From: Siccirubricoccus soli
GTDB lineage: Bacteria; Pseudomonadota; Alphaproteobacteria; Acetobacterales; Acetobacteraceae
Assembly (NCBI RefSeq): GCF_024178315.1
Contig: NZ_JAMZIK010000015.1
Location: 22,846 to 86,845 of the forward strand
Length of the DNA stretch: 64,000 nucleotides
Reading direction: 5' to 3'
Shown here piece by piece: positions 43,799 to 52,429 of this stretch (positions are counted from its first letter, which is position 1; each line of letters opens with the position of its first letter). Both the position numbers and the translations under genes were made by a program. The notes beneath the pieces were generated by a model. The model had not been told where the DNA came from. It did not search any database and saw nothing but the letters and a program-made list of their open reading frames with translations.

Positions 43799-44952
43799 CC
43801 CCGTGTCATGATGGCGAGCGTACCGTCGCCAAGGTCGCCATAGCCGGTGACGAGGCCCACTTCGGCATCCGGCACCTGCGCCCGGCCGGCCTCCCCGCGC
43901 AGCTGCCGCACCAGCTCCACCACATGGTTCATCCCCGCGATATGCGCCTGGGAGAGCAGCCCGCCATGCGTGTTCACCGGCAGCCGTCCCTGCAGCCCGA
44001 GCGCGCCGCCCTCGACGAAGGCGCCGCCTTCGCCCTTGCCGCAGAAGCCGAGATCCTCGATCTGGCAGAGGACGATGTAGGTGAAGCAGTCATAGATCTC
44101 GGCGACGTCGATATCGGCCGGCGTCACGCCCGCCATGGCGAAGGCGCGCGGCGCCGCCTTGGCGAGGCCAAGACGCGTCATGTCGCCGCGCTGGGTGATG
44201 GCGCTTGGCGAATCCGGGTGCCCTTCGGCCATGCCCGCGAGCAGGACCCGCGGCCGGCGGAGATCGCGCGCCCGGTCGGCCGCGCTGACGACGACCGCGG
44301 CCGCGCCGTCGCTCTCGAGGCTGCAATCATACAGCCGCAACGGGTCGGCGATCATGCGCGAGGCCTGATGGTCCTCGATGCTCAGCGGCGTCGTCATCCG
44401 GGCATTGCCGTTGAGGATCGCATGCTGCCGCGTGGTGACGGCGATCTCCGCGAGCTGCCGGCTCGTGGTGCCGAACATCTCCATGTGGCGCCGGGCCATC
44501 GGTGCGTAGTATTGCGCCGGCGCCAGCGCGCCGCTCGGCGCCTCGAACTCGCCCACGAGGCGGAATTGCGGCATCTGCTGGATGCGGGCGCCGATCCGCT
44601 GCCCGGTCCGGCCGGTACGGCCGAGCGTCAGCAACACATGCGAGCAGATGCCCGCGGCGATCGCCGCGGCGGCGCATTGCAGCGCGGCCACCGGCCCCGC
44701 GCCGCCGAGCGGCGTGCCGGTGGAGAAGCGAAGGTCTGGAATGCCCAGGTTGGTGACCAGCTCCTCGGCGACGACGGGGCTGCTGGGCGAGGGCATAACG
44801 ATGCCGTCGATATCCCGGGGCTGGATGCCGGCATCCGAAATGGCCTTGAGCGCGGCCTCGAGCTGCAGCGAGAGCACGCTGCGCCCGCCGGCATCGCGCG
44901 TATAGTCCGTGTCGCCGACGCCGGTGACCGCGGCCGCATTCGCAAGCTGCAT
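43795..44952 (-). CDS. Thiolase-family protein (SCP2/lipid-transfer type)
   Basis: A 385-residue thiolase-fold protein. The ATG at 44952 follows GGGAGGGAAG and yields MQLANAAAVTGVGDTDY, the normal start. GGAGPVAALQCAAAAI, EIYDCFTYIVL and NTHGGLLSQAH match the SCP-x / acetyl-CoA acetyltransferase-like group that works with DUF35 proteins. The C-terminal catalytic Cys-x-Gly of degradative thiolases is replaced by VTGYGDLGDG, so cleavage or condensation chemistry must differ or the protein may act as an aldolase-like partner (inference). Ring or side-chain catabolism of a CoA ester is likely. Divergent from the Bug/PrpD operon. Confidence 0.88.
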   Translation of the reverse strand: MQLANAAAVTGVGDTDYTRDAGGRSVLSLQLEAALKAISDAGIQPRDIDGIVMPSPSSPVVAEELVTNLGIPDLRFSTGTPLGGAGPVAALQCAAAAIAAGICSHVLLTLGRTGRTGQRIGARIQQMPQFRLVGEFEAPSGALAPAQYYAPMARRHMEMFGTTSRQLAEIAVTTRQHAILNGNARMTTPLSIEDHQASRMIADPLRLYDCSLESDGAAAVVVSAADRARDLRRPRVLLAGMAEGHPDSPSAITQRGDMTRLGLAKAAPRAFAMAGVTPADIDVAEIYDCFTYIVLCQIEDLGFCGKGEGGAFVEGGALGLQGRLPVNTHGGLLSQAHIAGMNHVVELVRQLRGEAGRAQVPDAEVGLVTGYGDLGDGTLAIMTRG

Positions 44953-45032
44953 GCTTCCCTCCCGGATTGGCCGGACGAGCCGGCAGGGCATCTTCGCCGA
45001 TCTGCCGGGAGGTTCAAGGCGTGACCGAGGCT

Positions 45033-45050
45033 GGTTGCACGCGTACAACC
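45033..45050. promoter_or_regulatory. Near-perfect 18-base palindrome in a divergent promoter region
   Basis: GGTTGCACGCGTACAACC pairs at eight of nine positions. It lies 81 bases before the thiolase-like gene and 67 bases before the Bug gene, which diverge. The shape resembles operators of FadR/GntR- or IclR-type regulators. No regulator gene is adjacent. A weak TTGCAC / TAATTA pair (45035-45063) overlaps it. Confidence 0.5.
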
Positions 45051-45116
45051 CGTTCCGTAATTAGGACGGCACGGGCCAGGACGTCCGGCCGAAGAACGAT
45101 CGGGAGGAGCCTCCGC

Positions 45117-46103
45117 ATGACAGCCGGAGAGACGTGCCTTTTGCGGCGAAGTGTCTGCGCCTCCCTCCTCGCGGCACCCTTCGTGGCCCGTGCCCAGCCG
45201 GCGGCCTATCCGGTGCGTCCCATCCGACTGACGGTGCCCTACCCGGCCGGCGGCACGACGGATGTGATGGCCCGCATCGCCGCCGAGGCCATGTCCGCCC
45301 GCCTCGGCCAGCCGATCGTGATCGACAACCGGCCCGGCGCCGGCGTGACGGTGGGCACGGGCTTCGTCGCCCGCTCCGTGCCGGACGGCTACAGCCTGCT
45401 GGTCACCACCCTGGCGCATGCGACCAATCCCGCTCTCTTCAAGTCGCTGCCCTATGATTCGGAAGGTGACTTTACGCCCGTTGGGATGATCGGCCTGACG
45501 CCTTGCGTGCTGGTGGTGAATCCGGGCTTGCGAGCCCGCGACCTGGCGAGCTTCGTCGCCCTGCTGCGGGCCGAGCCCGAGCGCCATGCCTATGGCTCGG
45601 CCGGGGCTGGCAGCCCGATGCATCTCGCGCCGGAATTGCTGGCGCAGATGACCGGCACCAAGGTGCGGCATGTTCCCTATCGCGGCGAAGCGCCGGCGCT
45701 GAACGACCTGGTGGCCGGGCATATCACCTTTGCCATCGACCCGGTCACCGCGGCCGCGCCGCTGGTGCGTGCCGGCGCGCTGCGCGCCCTGGCGGTGGCT
45801 TCGGCGCGGCGGGCCGCTATCCTGCCGGAGGTACCGACCTTCGCCGAGGCGGGGCTGGCGGGCTTCGAGGCGTATACCTGGGCCGTGATCATGGCGCCGC
45901 GGGGGACGCCACCGGAGGTGGTGGAGCGCCTCAACCGCGAGCTCGGCGCCGTCCTGGGCCTGCCCGACATCCGCTCCAGGCTCGCCGAGCTTGGCGTGGA
46001 GATGGAGCGCGCCTTCTCGCCGGCGGAGACGGGTGGCTTCATCCGTGCCGAAGCCGCGAAATGGGCCCCCATCGTCCGCGCCTCTGGCGCCTCCCTGGAC
46101 TGA
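45117..46103 (+). CDS. Bug/TctC-family periplasmic binding protein
   Basis: A 328-residue TTT binding protein. The leader MTAGETCLLRRSVCASLLAAPFVARA includes a twin-Arg-like pair. The mature start is YPVRPIRLTVPYPAGGTTD, then VIDNRPGAGVTVGTG and SPMHLAPELLAQMTG. GGAGGAG lies eight bases before the ATG. A MmgE/PrpD-family gene follows after 123 bases. Divergent from the DUF35/thiolase pair, with an operator-like palindrome between them. No TctA/TctB nearby. Confidence 0.92.
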   Translation: MTAGETCLLRRSVCASLLAAPFVARAQPAAYPVRPIRLTVPYPAGGTTDVMARIAAEAMSARLGQPIVIDNRPGAGVTVGTGFVARSVPDGYSLLVTTLAHATNPALFKSLPYDSEGDFTPVGMIGLTPCVLVVNPGLRARDLASFVALLRAEPERHAYGSAGAGSPMHLAPELLAQMTGTKVRHVPYRGEAPALNDLVAGHITFAIDPVTAAAPLVRAGALRALAVASARRAAILPEVPTFAEAGLAGFEAYTWAVIMAPRGTPPEVVERLNRELGAVLGLPDIRSRLAELGVEMERAFSPAETGGFIRAEAAKWAPIVRASGASLD

Positions 46104-46226
46104 CGCCAGAACCGATGACCGGACCGCTTGGCAGGACCACGGCGTTCAGGCACGCAGGATGATCCGTATCAGGGCCTTACGGTGCCGGCGCTGCTGCCGC
46201 GCACCGATGGCTGGCAGGAGCCGCCG

Positions 46227-47606
46227 ATGACCCAACCCCAACCCGGTCCCGCCCTTCCATCGATGGCCGAGTTCGCCGCCGGCGCCAGATGGGAGACGCT
46301 GCCCGAGGCCGTCCAGCGGGAATCCGTGCGGGCCTGGCTGAATTTCGTCGCCTGCGCCACCGGGGGTGCGTCCACCGCGATCATGCATGCCGCCATGCGC
46401 GGCGTACTGGCCATGGCGCCGCAAGGCCCGGTGCCGGTGTTCGGCCGGCCGGAGCGCGTCAGCCTGGCCGATGCCGCGCTGCTGAACAGCATGAGCACCT
46501 CGGCCCACACCTTCGACGACACGCATCTCGCCACCATCACACACCCCACGGGTCCCGTGGCCGCCGCCCTTGCCGCGACGGCGCACGCGCTGGCGGCCAA
46601 GGGCCGGCCCGTCTCCGGCCCCGAATTGCTCACCGCCCTGATGGTGGGGATGGAACTGGAATGCCGCATCAGCTGCGCCATCGCGGCGGGCAAGGCCAAC
46701 CAGGGCTGGTACATGACCGGCCTGTCCGGCGGCATCGGTGCCGCCGCTGCGGTCGGCCGCCTGCTCCATCTGCGGCCGGCGCAACTCGCCCATGCCATCG
46801 GGCTGGCGGCGGCGCAGGCCTGCGGGACGCGCTCCGTCCATGGCAGCATGGCCATCACCTTCGTGCCCGGCGTCGCGGCACGCGACGGGCTGGTCGCCGC
46901 GCATATGGCGCAGGCCGATTTCAGCTGCGGTCCGGGCGCCATCGATGGAAGGAACGGCCTGCTCCAGGTGCTCACCGGCGCGCATGACGCCGCGCCGGTT
47001 CTCGACAAGCTCAGGCAGGATTTCGAGGTCCTGAACAACACCTACAAGCCCTACCCCTGCGGCATCGTCATCCATCCGGCCATCGACGCCTGCCTGGCGC
47101 TTGTGCAGGAGGACAAAGTCAGCGCCGAGGCGATCGAGCGGATCGAGTTGCGCGTCCACCCCGATGCGCTGAATCTCTGCTGGCGGAAGCTTCCCGAGAC
47201 CGAGCTGGAGGCGCAGGTGAGCCTCTACCACTGGGTTGCCGCCGCCCTGCTGCGCGGTGCGGCCGGCGTCGCGGAGGGCGAGCAGGCCTGCGTCGCCGAT
47301 CCGGCAGTGCGCAGCCTGCAGGAGCGCGCCGAGGCGAGGCCCGATGCCGCACTGCGCGACAACCAGGCTGTTGTGACCCTAAGGCTGCAGGACGGCCGCG
47401 TGGTCGAGCGCTTCACCGAAAACGCCATCGGCAGCGTCACCAAGCCAATGACCGACGCGCAATTGGAGGCTAAATTCCGCGGCCTGGCACGGCGCAGCCT
47501 GGGGGCCGACCGGGTCGAGCACCTGCTGGGCCTCTGCCTGGCCATGCCGAAGCTGCAGGATGTCGCCGCGGTCGTCGAAGCCGGTGCGGCATCCGGGGCG
47601 AACTGA
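46227..47606 (+). CDS. MmgE/PrpD-family protein
   Basis: A 459-residue protein of the 2-methylcitrate dehydratase (PrpD) / cis-aconitate decarboxylase fold family. Marks are FDDTHLATITHPTGPVAAAL, MVGMELECRIS, GLAAAQACGTRSVHGS, NNTYKPYPCGIVIHPAIDA and a C-terminal lid domain. The ATG at 46227 follows AGGAG. Family members dehydrate, decarboxylate or isomerise tricarboxylate-like substrates. With an upstream Bug protein, an imported di- or tricarboxylate is a reasonable substrate (inference). True PrpD is unlikely because prpB/prpC are absent. Confidence 0.87.
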   Translation: MTQPQPGPALPSMAEFAAGARWETLPEAVQRESVRAWLNFVACATGGASTAIMHAAMRGVLAMAPQGPVPVFGRPERVSLADAALLNSMSTSAHTFDDTHLATITHPTGPVAAALAATAHALAAKGRPVSGPELLTALMVGMELECRISCAIAAGKANQGWYMTGLSGGIGAAAAVGRLLHLRPAQLAHAIGLAAAQACGTRSVHGSMAITFVPGVAARDGLVAAHMAQADFSCGPGAIDGRNGLLQVLTGAHDAAPVLDKLRQDFEVLNNTYKPYPCGIVIHPAIDACLALVQEDKVSAEAIERIELRVHPDALNLCWRKLPETELEAQVSLYHWVAAALLRGAAGVAEGEQACVADPAVRSLQERAEARPDAALRDNQAVVTLRLQDGRVVERFTENAIGSVTKPMTDAQLEAKFRGLARRSLGADRVEHLLGLCLAMPKLQDVAAVVEAGAASGAN

Positions 47607-48029
47607 TACGCGCTTGCGTTCTTTCATGGCAGCGGAGAATCCGTAGCGGGCGAGGGCGGACGGACCTGACAATTCCCGATCAGGCACGCAGCCTGGTACG
47701 GCTTGGCCTGGACACCAAGGATGCCGGCAGCGCGCGGAGCCGCTCGGCGCTGGCACGGACCACGGATGGGGCGCAGGCGCGCAGGGTCGTCCACCAGACG
47801 CACCGGGAGGCGCTCAAATGCGCATGCGCCATCCGGCGATTCCATGCCTCTCATGCGAATACCGAAATGCTTCGAGAACGCAGGGCAGCCGCAAGCGTAA
47901 TGCCCTTCACGCCACACGGGCCGATCATCGTCGGGAAGGGGAGCGGCCGGGAGTCCGGCCTGAGGGTGGCGCAATCGCATGAGCCATGCCAGACCCGTTA
48001 CCAACGCATGATGCCATTGGAGGTGCAGG
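47607..48029. other. Intergenic region without recognisable gene
   Basis: 423 bases between the PrpD-like and Bug genes. Frames on both strands lack SD sites and domain motifs. It may hold the promoter of the Bug gene, but no clear -35/-10 pair or hairpin was found. Confidence 0.5.
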
Positions 48030-49022
48030 ATGATCAGCCGTCGAAGCTTGGTAGGGGGTGCTGCCCTCGCCATTCCCGCCCTGTCCGCCCGCGGCCAAGC
48101 CCCTGATTTTCCCACACGTCCGATCCGGATCGTCGTGCCTTACGCGCCCGGCGGCGCCGTTGACCTCACCGGCCGCTTCCTCGCCGAGCGGCTGCAAGCC
48201 CTCCTCGGTCAGAACATGCTGATCGACAACCGCGGCGGAGCCGGCGGCAATCTCGGCGCCGATGTCGTCGCCAAGGCCGAGAATGACGGGTACACCTTGC
48301 TGCTCGGCTCGGCCTCCATCCTCTGCGCCAACAAATTCCTCTACCGCCACTCGATGCCGCTGGATCCGATGCGGGACCTGGCGCCCATCACCCGCGTCAC
48401 CACCGGGACGGTCCTGCTGATCGTGAATTCGAGCCGACCCTGGAAGAGCTTCGCGGAGCTGATTGCGGCGGCCAAAAAGGACCCGGGCAAGCTCACCATG
48501 GGCTCCTCCGGCACCGGGACGGCCAGCCACCTGGCCATCGAGTCGCTGAAGCGTGCCGCGGGGGTGGACATCACCCATGTGCCCTATCGTGGCGGCGGCC
48601 CGGCCTTCCAGGATCTCTACGCCGGCAATATCGACATGATGTTCGACGTGATTCCGGCGGCGATGCCGAATGTCCGCGAGGGGAAGTTCCGCCCGCTGGC
48701 GGTCGGCAGCGCCGAGCGCGTCACCTATGTTCCGGAGCTGCGCGACGTGCCCGGGATGAAGGAGCTGCTGCCGGATTCCGGCATCGACATTCAGAGCTGG
48801 TACGCCATCAACGCACCGGCGCGCACGCCGGACAGCCGCATCGCCATCCTGCACCGGGCAATCACCGAGGTCGTCCGGTCGGATGCGTTCCGGCAGCGCA
48901 TGGAGCCGATCGGCTTCACGCCCGTCGCGGACGATTCGCCGGCGGCCTATGGCGCCTACATGGCCGAGCAGGAGAAGGTCTGGCAGAGGCTGGTGGAGAT
49001 TTCCGGGGCAACCCTGGACTGA
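48030..49022 (+). CDS. Bug/TctC-family periplasmic binding protein
   Basis: A 330-residue TTT binding protein. The leader is MISRRSLVGGAALAIPALSARG and the mature part starts FPTRPIRIVVPYAPGGAVD. LIDNRGGAGGNLGAD and GTASHLAIESLKRAAG follow the family pattern. It stands alone: 423 bases after the PrpD-like gene and ending in a hairpin before convergent genes. No TctA/TctB nearby, so it is another orphan binding protein. Confidence 0.92.
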   Translation: MISRRSLVGGAALAIPALSARGQAPDFPTRPIRIVVPYAPGGAVDLTGRFLAERLQALLGQNMLIDNRGGAGGNLGADVVAKAENDGYTLLLGSASILCANKFLYRHSMPLDPMRDLAPITRVTTGTVLLIVNSSRPWKSFAELIAAAKKDPGKLTMGSSGTGTASHLAIESLKRAAGVDITHVPYRGGGPAFQDLYAGNIDMMFDVIPAAMPNVREGKFRPLAVGSAERVTYVPELRDVPGMKELLPDSGIDIQSWYAINAPARTPDSRIAILHRAITEVVRSDAFRQRMEPIGFTPVADDSPAAYGAYMAEQEKVWQRLVEISGATLD

Positions 49023-49038
49023 ACCTATCCGCCCCTGA

Positions 49039-49074
49039 AGCGGGATGGGTTGAGCTTCGCTCACCCATCCCGCT
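49039..49074 (+). terminator. Hairpin terminator of the Bug gene
   Basis: AGCGGGATGGG (49039-49049) pairs with CCCATCCCGCT (49064-49074), and TGAG with CTCA inside, giving a 15-pair stem with one bulge and a small loop. It lies 16 bases after the Bug stop. The T run is poor, so it may also stop convergent transcripts or protect the mRNA end. Confidence 0.6.
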
Positions 49075-49195
49075 CCAGCTCATTATTTGGCCATGCGATT
49101 TACGGGTTCGGTCGACTTAACCGATCACGTTCTGGCCCTGCGGCTCTCGCGCGATCATGGGTCGCCGATCCGGCTCCTGTCGCGAGGGGGGGTGG

Positions 49196-49771
49196 TCAAG
49201 CTTCCGCGGCTGCGACTTCGCGGCCCCGGCCGTCCGACCGCATAATATCTGCAAGATGTGGCCGCCGCGCGAGCTGCGTCCGATAGATGCTGGACGCAGC
49301 GGCAACCAGCTCGCCACGGCGGTTCAGCAGCGCATCCCCCATCTCCAGGATGCGCAGATTGGGCCAGGCCTTTTCACGGATGCGCAGGATCTCGCCGAGG
49401 ATCTGCTCGGCGGAGCTATCGGGCAAGGCTTGTGCCAGGATCAACGCAAGCGATGCCGTGGACCGCGAGATGCCGGCGTGACAATGCACCAGCAGATGCG
49501 CGCCGTCCGGCGGCTCCGCGAGCAGGTCGCGGCCAAAGGCCAGCAGTTCCATGACGTGTTCCTGCCGCGGCGCGACGGTCCCGGGCCGGTCCTCGATGAC
49601 GTCGTGAAATCGCAGTTCGAGTTTCCGATGCTCGCCAAAGGCGCCGAATGCCTCCGGCACCGGCCAGTCCGGATCGAGGATCGACAGGACGTGGCTGACG
49701 CCGGTTGCGCAATGCCCGCCCAGTTCCTCGATACCACAGACACTGATCCTGAACGCCGCGATGCTGTTCAT
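49196..49771 (-). CDS. Protein tyrosine / dual-specificity phosphatase-like protein
   Basis: A 191-residue cysteine phosphatase. The P-loop is VHCHAGISRSTAS with nucleophile Cys97 and Arg103 (HCx5R), followed by Ser104. A general acid may be Asp57 or Asp61 in LRFHDVIEDRPG. The length and SRSTASLALILAQAL helix match bacterial PTP-like proteins related to VSP/DSP phosphatases. It is probably cytoplasmic. It is transcribed in the same direction as the MFS gene upstream (134-base gap) but no functional link is evident. Confidence 0.85.
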   Translation of the reverse strand: MNSIAAFRISVCGIEELGGHCATGVSHVLSILDPDWPVPEAFGAFGEHRKLELRFHDVIEDRPGTVAPRQEHVMELLAFGRDLLAEPPDGAHLLVHCHAGISRSTASLALILAQALPDSSAEQILGEILRIREKAWPNLRILEMGDALLNRRGELVAAASSIYRTQLARRPHLADIMRSDGRGREVAAAEA

Positions 49772-49905
49772 GAAGTGCTTCCCCTGCGGCCGTGACTCCG
49801 CCTGATCCTAACGCCAAAGGCCAGCCGCGGCACAGAACGCCGCTGGCAGGACAGCTCGCTCCGCAGGAGCCGCCGCCGCGTCCCTGCCCGGCTCTGCCCA
49901 AAGGG

Positions 49906-51240
49906 CTACGCTCGGCGTGCTTGCGCAGGTGCACGCGATGCGGCGGTCTCGAGGTGGGTGCTGACTTTCAGCATCATGGCAACAATGCCGCCGACCAGGG
50001 CACAGCCGCCAAGAACGAGCAGCCCCGCCGTGAAGTCGCCGGTTGCGTCCCGCAGATAGCCCATCAGATAGGGACCGGCGAAGCCTGACAGGTTGCCGAT
50101 GGAATTGATCACGGCAATGCCGGCCGCGGCCGAAGTGCCGGTGAGGAAGGCGCTGGGAATGGGCCAGAGCAGGGGCGGTGTCGCCGAAACGCCGATCTGG
50201 CTGAGGCACAGCAGCCCCAGTACCAGGACCGGGGAGGACACCAGCCCAGCCCCGGCGACTCCCACCGCCGCCAGGATCATGGCGAAGCAGACATGCTCCC
50301 TGCGCTTCAGCGTCCGGTCGGAGTTGCGGCCGAGCAGAACCATGCCGATGGCGCCAAAGACGAAGGGGAGCGCGGCCAGTAGCCCGGTCTGGAAGTTGCT
50401 GACCCCAAAGCCCTTGACGATGGTGGGCAGGAAGAAGGCAACGCCGTAGCTCGCCGCATTGAGACAGAAATAGACGAAAGCGCAGGCCAGAACCCGCGAA
50501 TCGCTCAACGACCGGCCGATGCTGATGTGCTCGGCGGCCTGCTTGTGCTCGTGCTCGACGTCAAGGCGCGCCTGCAGCCAGGTCCGCTCCTGCTCGGTCA
50601 GCCAAGTGGCCTGCGCCGGCCGATCCGTCAGGTAGAAGATGACCCCGAACGCCATCAGGATCGACGGCAATGCTTCCAAGATAAACAACCATTGCCAGCC
50701 TTCAAGCCCTCCGCCGGAGAGGTTCAGCAATGCGCCGGAGACCGGCCCGCCGAGGATCGAAGAAAACGGAATCGCCAGCATGAACAGCGCCACGACGCGC
50801 GCCCGGTAGACCGAAGGAAACCATAGCGTGAGGTAGAAGATGATGCCGGGAAAGAAGCCCGCCTCCGCCGCGCCGAGCAGGAAGCGCAGGATGTAGAACA
50901 TCCACTCGGTCGAGAGTCCGGTCGCGGATGAGAGTGGCTGGATGAAGGCGAAGAGGCCGGAAATCAGCCCCCAGCTGAGCATGATGCGGGCAATCCACAG
51001 CCGCGCGCCGAACCGGTCGAGCGCAAGGTTGGAGGGCACTTCCAACAAGAAGTAGGAAATGAAGAACAGGCCGGCACCAAGACCATAGGCTGCCTCCGAG
51101 AGGCCGAGGGCCGAATTCATCTGCAGCTTTGCGAAGCCGACATTCACCCGGTCCAGATAGGCGACGAAGTAGCAGACGAAGAGGAAGGGCATCAGCCTCC
51201 ACATCACCTTCCGGATTGTTGTGGTCTCGGTTCCTTCCAT
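49906..51240 (-). CDS. MFS transporter, anion:cation symporter (ACS) type
   Basis: A 444-residue, 12-helix permease. The ATG at 51240 follows GGAGGG and starts MEGTETTTIRKVMWRLMPFL. YLDRVNVGFAKLQMN is the ACS family mark seen in phthalate, tartrate and 4-hydroxyphenylacetate permeases. GLFFISYFLLEVPSNL and FFPGIIFYLTLWFP are also typical. It likely imports an aromatic or sugar acid by proton symport. The degraded LysR remnant upstream may once have regulated it (inference). Confidence 0.9.
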   Translation of the reverse strand: MEGTETTTIRKVMWRLMPFLFVCYFVAYLDRVNVGFAKLQMNSALGLSEAAYGLGAGLFFISYFLLEVPSNLALDRFGARLWIARIMLSWGLISGLFAFIQPLSSATGLSTEWMFYILRFLLGAAEAGFFPGIIFYLTLWFPSVYRARVVALFMLAIPFSSILGGPVSGALLNLSGGGLEGWQWLFILEALPSILMAFGVIFYLTDRPAQATWLTEQERTWLQARLDVEHEHKQAAEHISIGRSLSDSRVLACAFVYFCLNAASYGVAFFLPTIVKGFGVSNFQTGLLAALPFVFGAIGMVLLGRNSDRTLKRREHVCFAMILAAVGVAGAGLVSSPVLVLGLLCLSQIGVSATPPLLWPIPSAFLTGTSAAAGIAVINSIGNLSGFAGPYLMGYLRDATGDFTAGLLVLGGCALVGGIVAMMLKVSTHLETAASRAPAQARRA

Positions 51241-51370
51241 GACGGCGTGCCCTCCTGCGGCGGCGCCCCGGAAAAGCGTGGAAGGATCGAGACGGTTCCT
51301 GCAGGCCGTGTTGAGCAGGGGCAGGAGGTTTGAGGAGTTCGGACGCCGCCGACGATCTGATAGTATCGGT

Positions 51371-51710
51371 CTATCCGGCCGCACCGCAAAAGGAGCCGCG
51401 GCTGATGTGAGACGCGCTGCAGGCCGTCTGCGCGGGCCGCGCCGACATCCGAGGGGCGTTGCTTGCGTGTGAGCTCTGCGCACGGATCTGCTTGGACGCA
51501 GGTGGCAGCGGTGAGTGGATCTCCGCGCTGCGGTGGCGAAGACTGAACAGGCGAACACCAGGGCTCGCCTCGAACTTTCCGACAGCGGCGCTGAGCGCAG
51601 TCGCTGACATCGCCGTGGCACGGAAGGAGGCTCGACGCAGGACGGCGACGACCGCCTCGGGCTCGCTCAGCCAGGCTGGAGATCAGGGGCGTCGCCCGAA
51701 TGAAGGGAGG
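51371..51710 (-). pseudogene. Decayed LysR-family regulator fragment
   Basis: On the minus strand, the frame ending before 51610 reads EAVVAVLRRASFRATA and continues through ATALSAAVGKFEASPGVRLFSLRHRS. This follows the LysR HTH pattern (xxFVAVARxGSFxxAA...SALSxAVxxLExxLGVRLFNRTxRS). Just upstream the match jumps to another frame (TPLISSLAE), and after the HTH it drifts into a third. The effector domain is gone. So the gene is broken by at least two frameshifts and truncated. The boundaries are approximate. Confidence 0.55.
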
Positions 51711-51925
51711 CTGGCACGGTTCCGCTGCGACTGCAGGCAGGAGAAAGAGGCACGGCTTGGAGCTGTGATGCACGGCCAGATCCGGTCCTGCGGCTGTCAG
51801 CCTCATGCGGGAAGGCAGCAGCGCCGACCAGCCGAAGAGATGAACGGTGGTCGATGGGGCAAGCTGATCTGCCAGGAGGTCGCGCCTAGCGACTGAAGCG
51901 AGCAACGCATCCGTCGTCTCAACCT

Positions 51926-52099
51926 ATGAGCGCCGTATCGAGAGCTGGAAATCCAGAAGGCATTCATGCGCGAGCGCCCGGCGAATTGCGGCAAGCCGCT
52001 GAAGAGCTTAGGAAACTTATCGAAGTACGTTCGGCTTTCTCGCAAAGCCTTACAGATCATGGCTTTCTGACCGGATCGAGGACCGCCATGCGGCACTGA
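51926..52099 (+). CDS. Possible small protein, 57 codons (doubtful)
   Basis: ATG at 51926 opens a frame with an amphipathic GELRQAAEELRKLIE segment. No SD is visible and no family is recognised. The next frame continues LNLSSGDHLQ and then stops, so it might be the frameshifted end of a former gene. Lower GC than neighbours. It is listed because the helix pattern is better than chance, but it may be noise. Confidence 0.2.
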   Translation: MSAVSRAGNPEGIHARAPGELRQAAEELRKLIEVRSAFSQSLTDHGFLTGSRTAMRH

Positions 52100-52286
52100 A
52101 TCTGTCGTCAGGGGACCATCTGCAGTAAGGGCAAAAAACAGAATCCTTCGAGCTTAGCCAAATCCACAGTTTAGACCTGAAGATGGCCGGCTTTGAGCCG
52201 CTCTAAGTGCAGGAGGGGGTTATCGAACCGCCCAAATCTCCATGCACTCAGTCCCTTATGAGACTCAAAAATGATGGAAAAGGGGA

Positions 52287-52372
52287 TGGTGCGGGTGGTC
52301 GGACTCGAACCGACACTCTGTCGCCAGAAACGGATTTTGAGTCCGTCGCGTCTACCATTCCGCCACACCCGC
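52287..52372 (-). tRNA. tRNA-Leu (anticodon CAA)
   Basis: Read on the minus strand, GCGGGTG (52372-52366) pairs with CACCCGC (52297-52291); discriminator A and an encoded CCA follow (52290-52287). The anticodon loop is CTCAAAA with anticodon CAA. A long variable arm and the T-loop GGTTCGAGTCC are present, as expected for a class II leucine tRNA. It decodes UUG. Confidence 0.95.
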
Positions 52373-52429
52373 ACGGCGTAGCGCACCCCAGCTAGCACGG
52401 CAGAGGCAGGATGCGAAGCGCCGCGGCCG

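Larger units (their letters stand above)
51241..52286. other. Gene-poor, decayed region next to tRNA-Leu
   Basis: About 1,050 bases with no intact gene. The left part carries a frameshifted LysR remnant on the minus strand. The right part (about 51900-52286) is clearly more AT-rich than the surroundings and holds only a 57-codon frame (51926-52099) of doubtful value. The 3' end of tRNA-Leu faces it, as at past integration sites, but no integrase or duplicated tRNA end was found. Confidence 0.55.

Noticed and set aside
47607..48115. Minus-strand frame in the gap before the Bug gene at 48030
   Set aside because: It overlaps the Bug start, lacks an SD and family motifs, and its composition is that of a shadow.
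51459..51896. 145-codon plus-strand frame in the decayed region
   Set aside because: It is antisense to the LysR remnant, and its Arg/Gly/Cys-rich product shows no domain.
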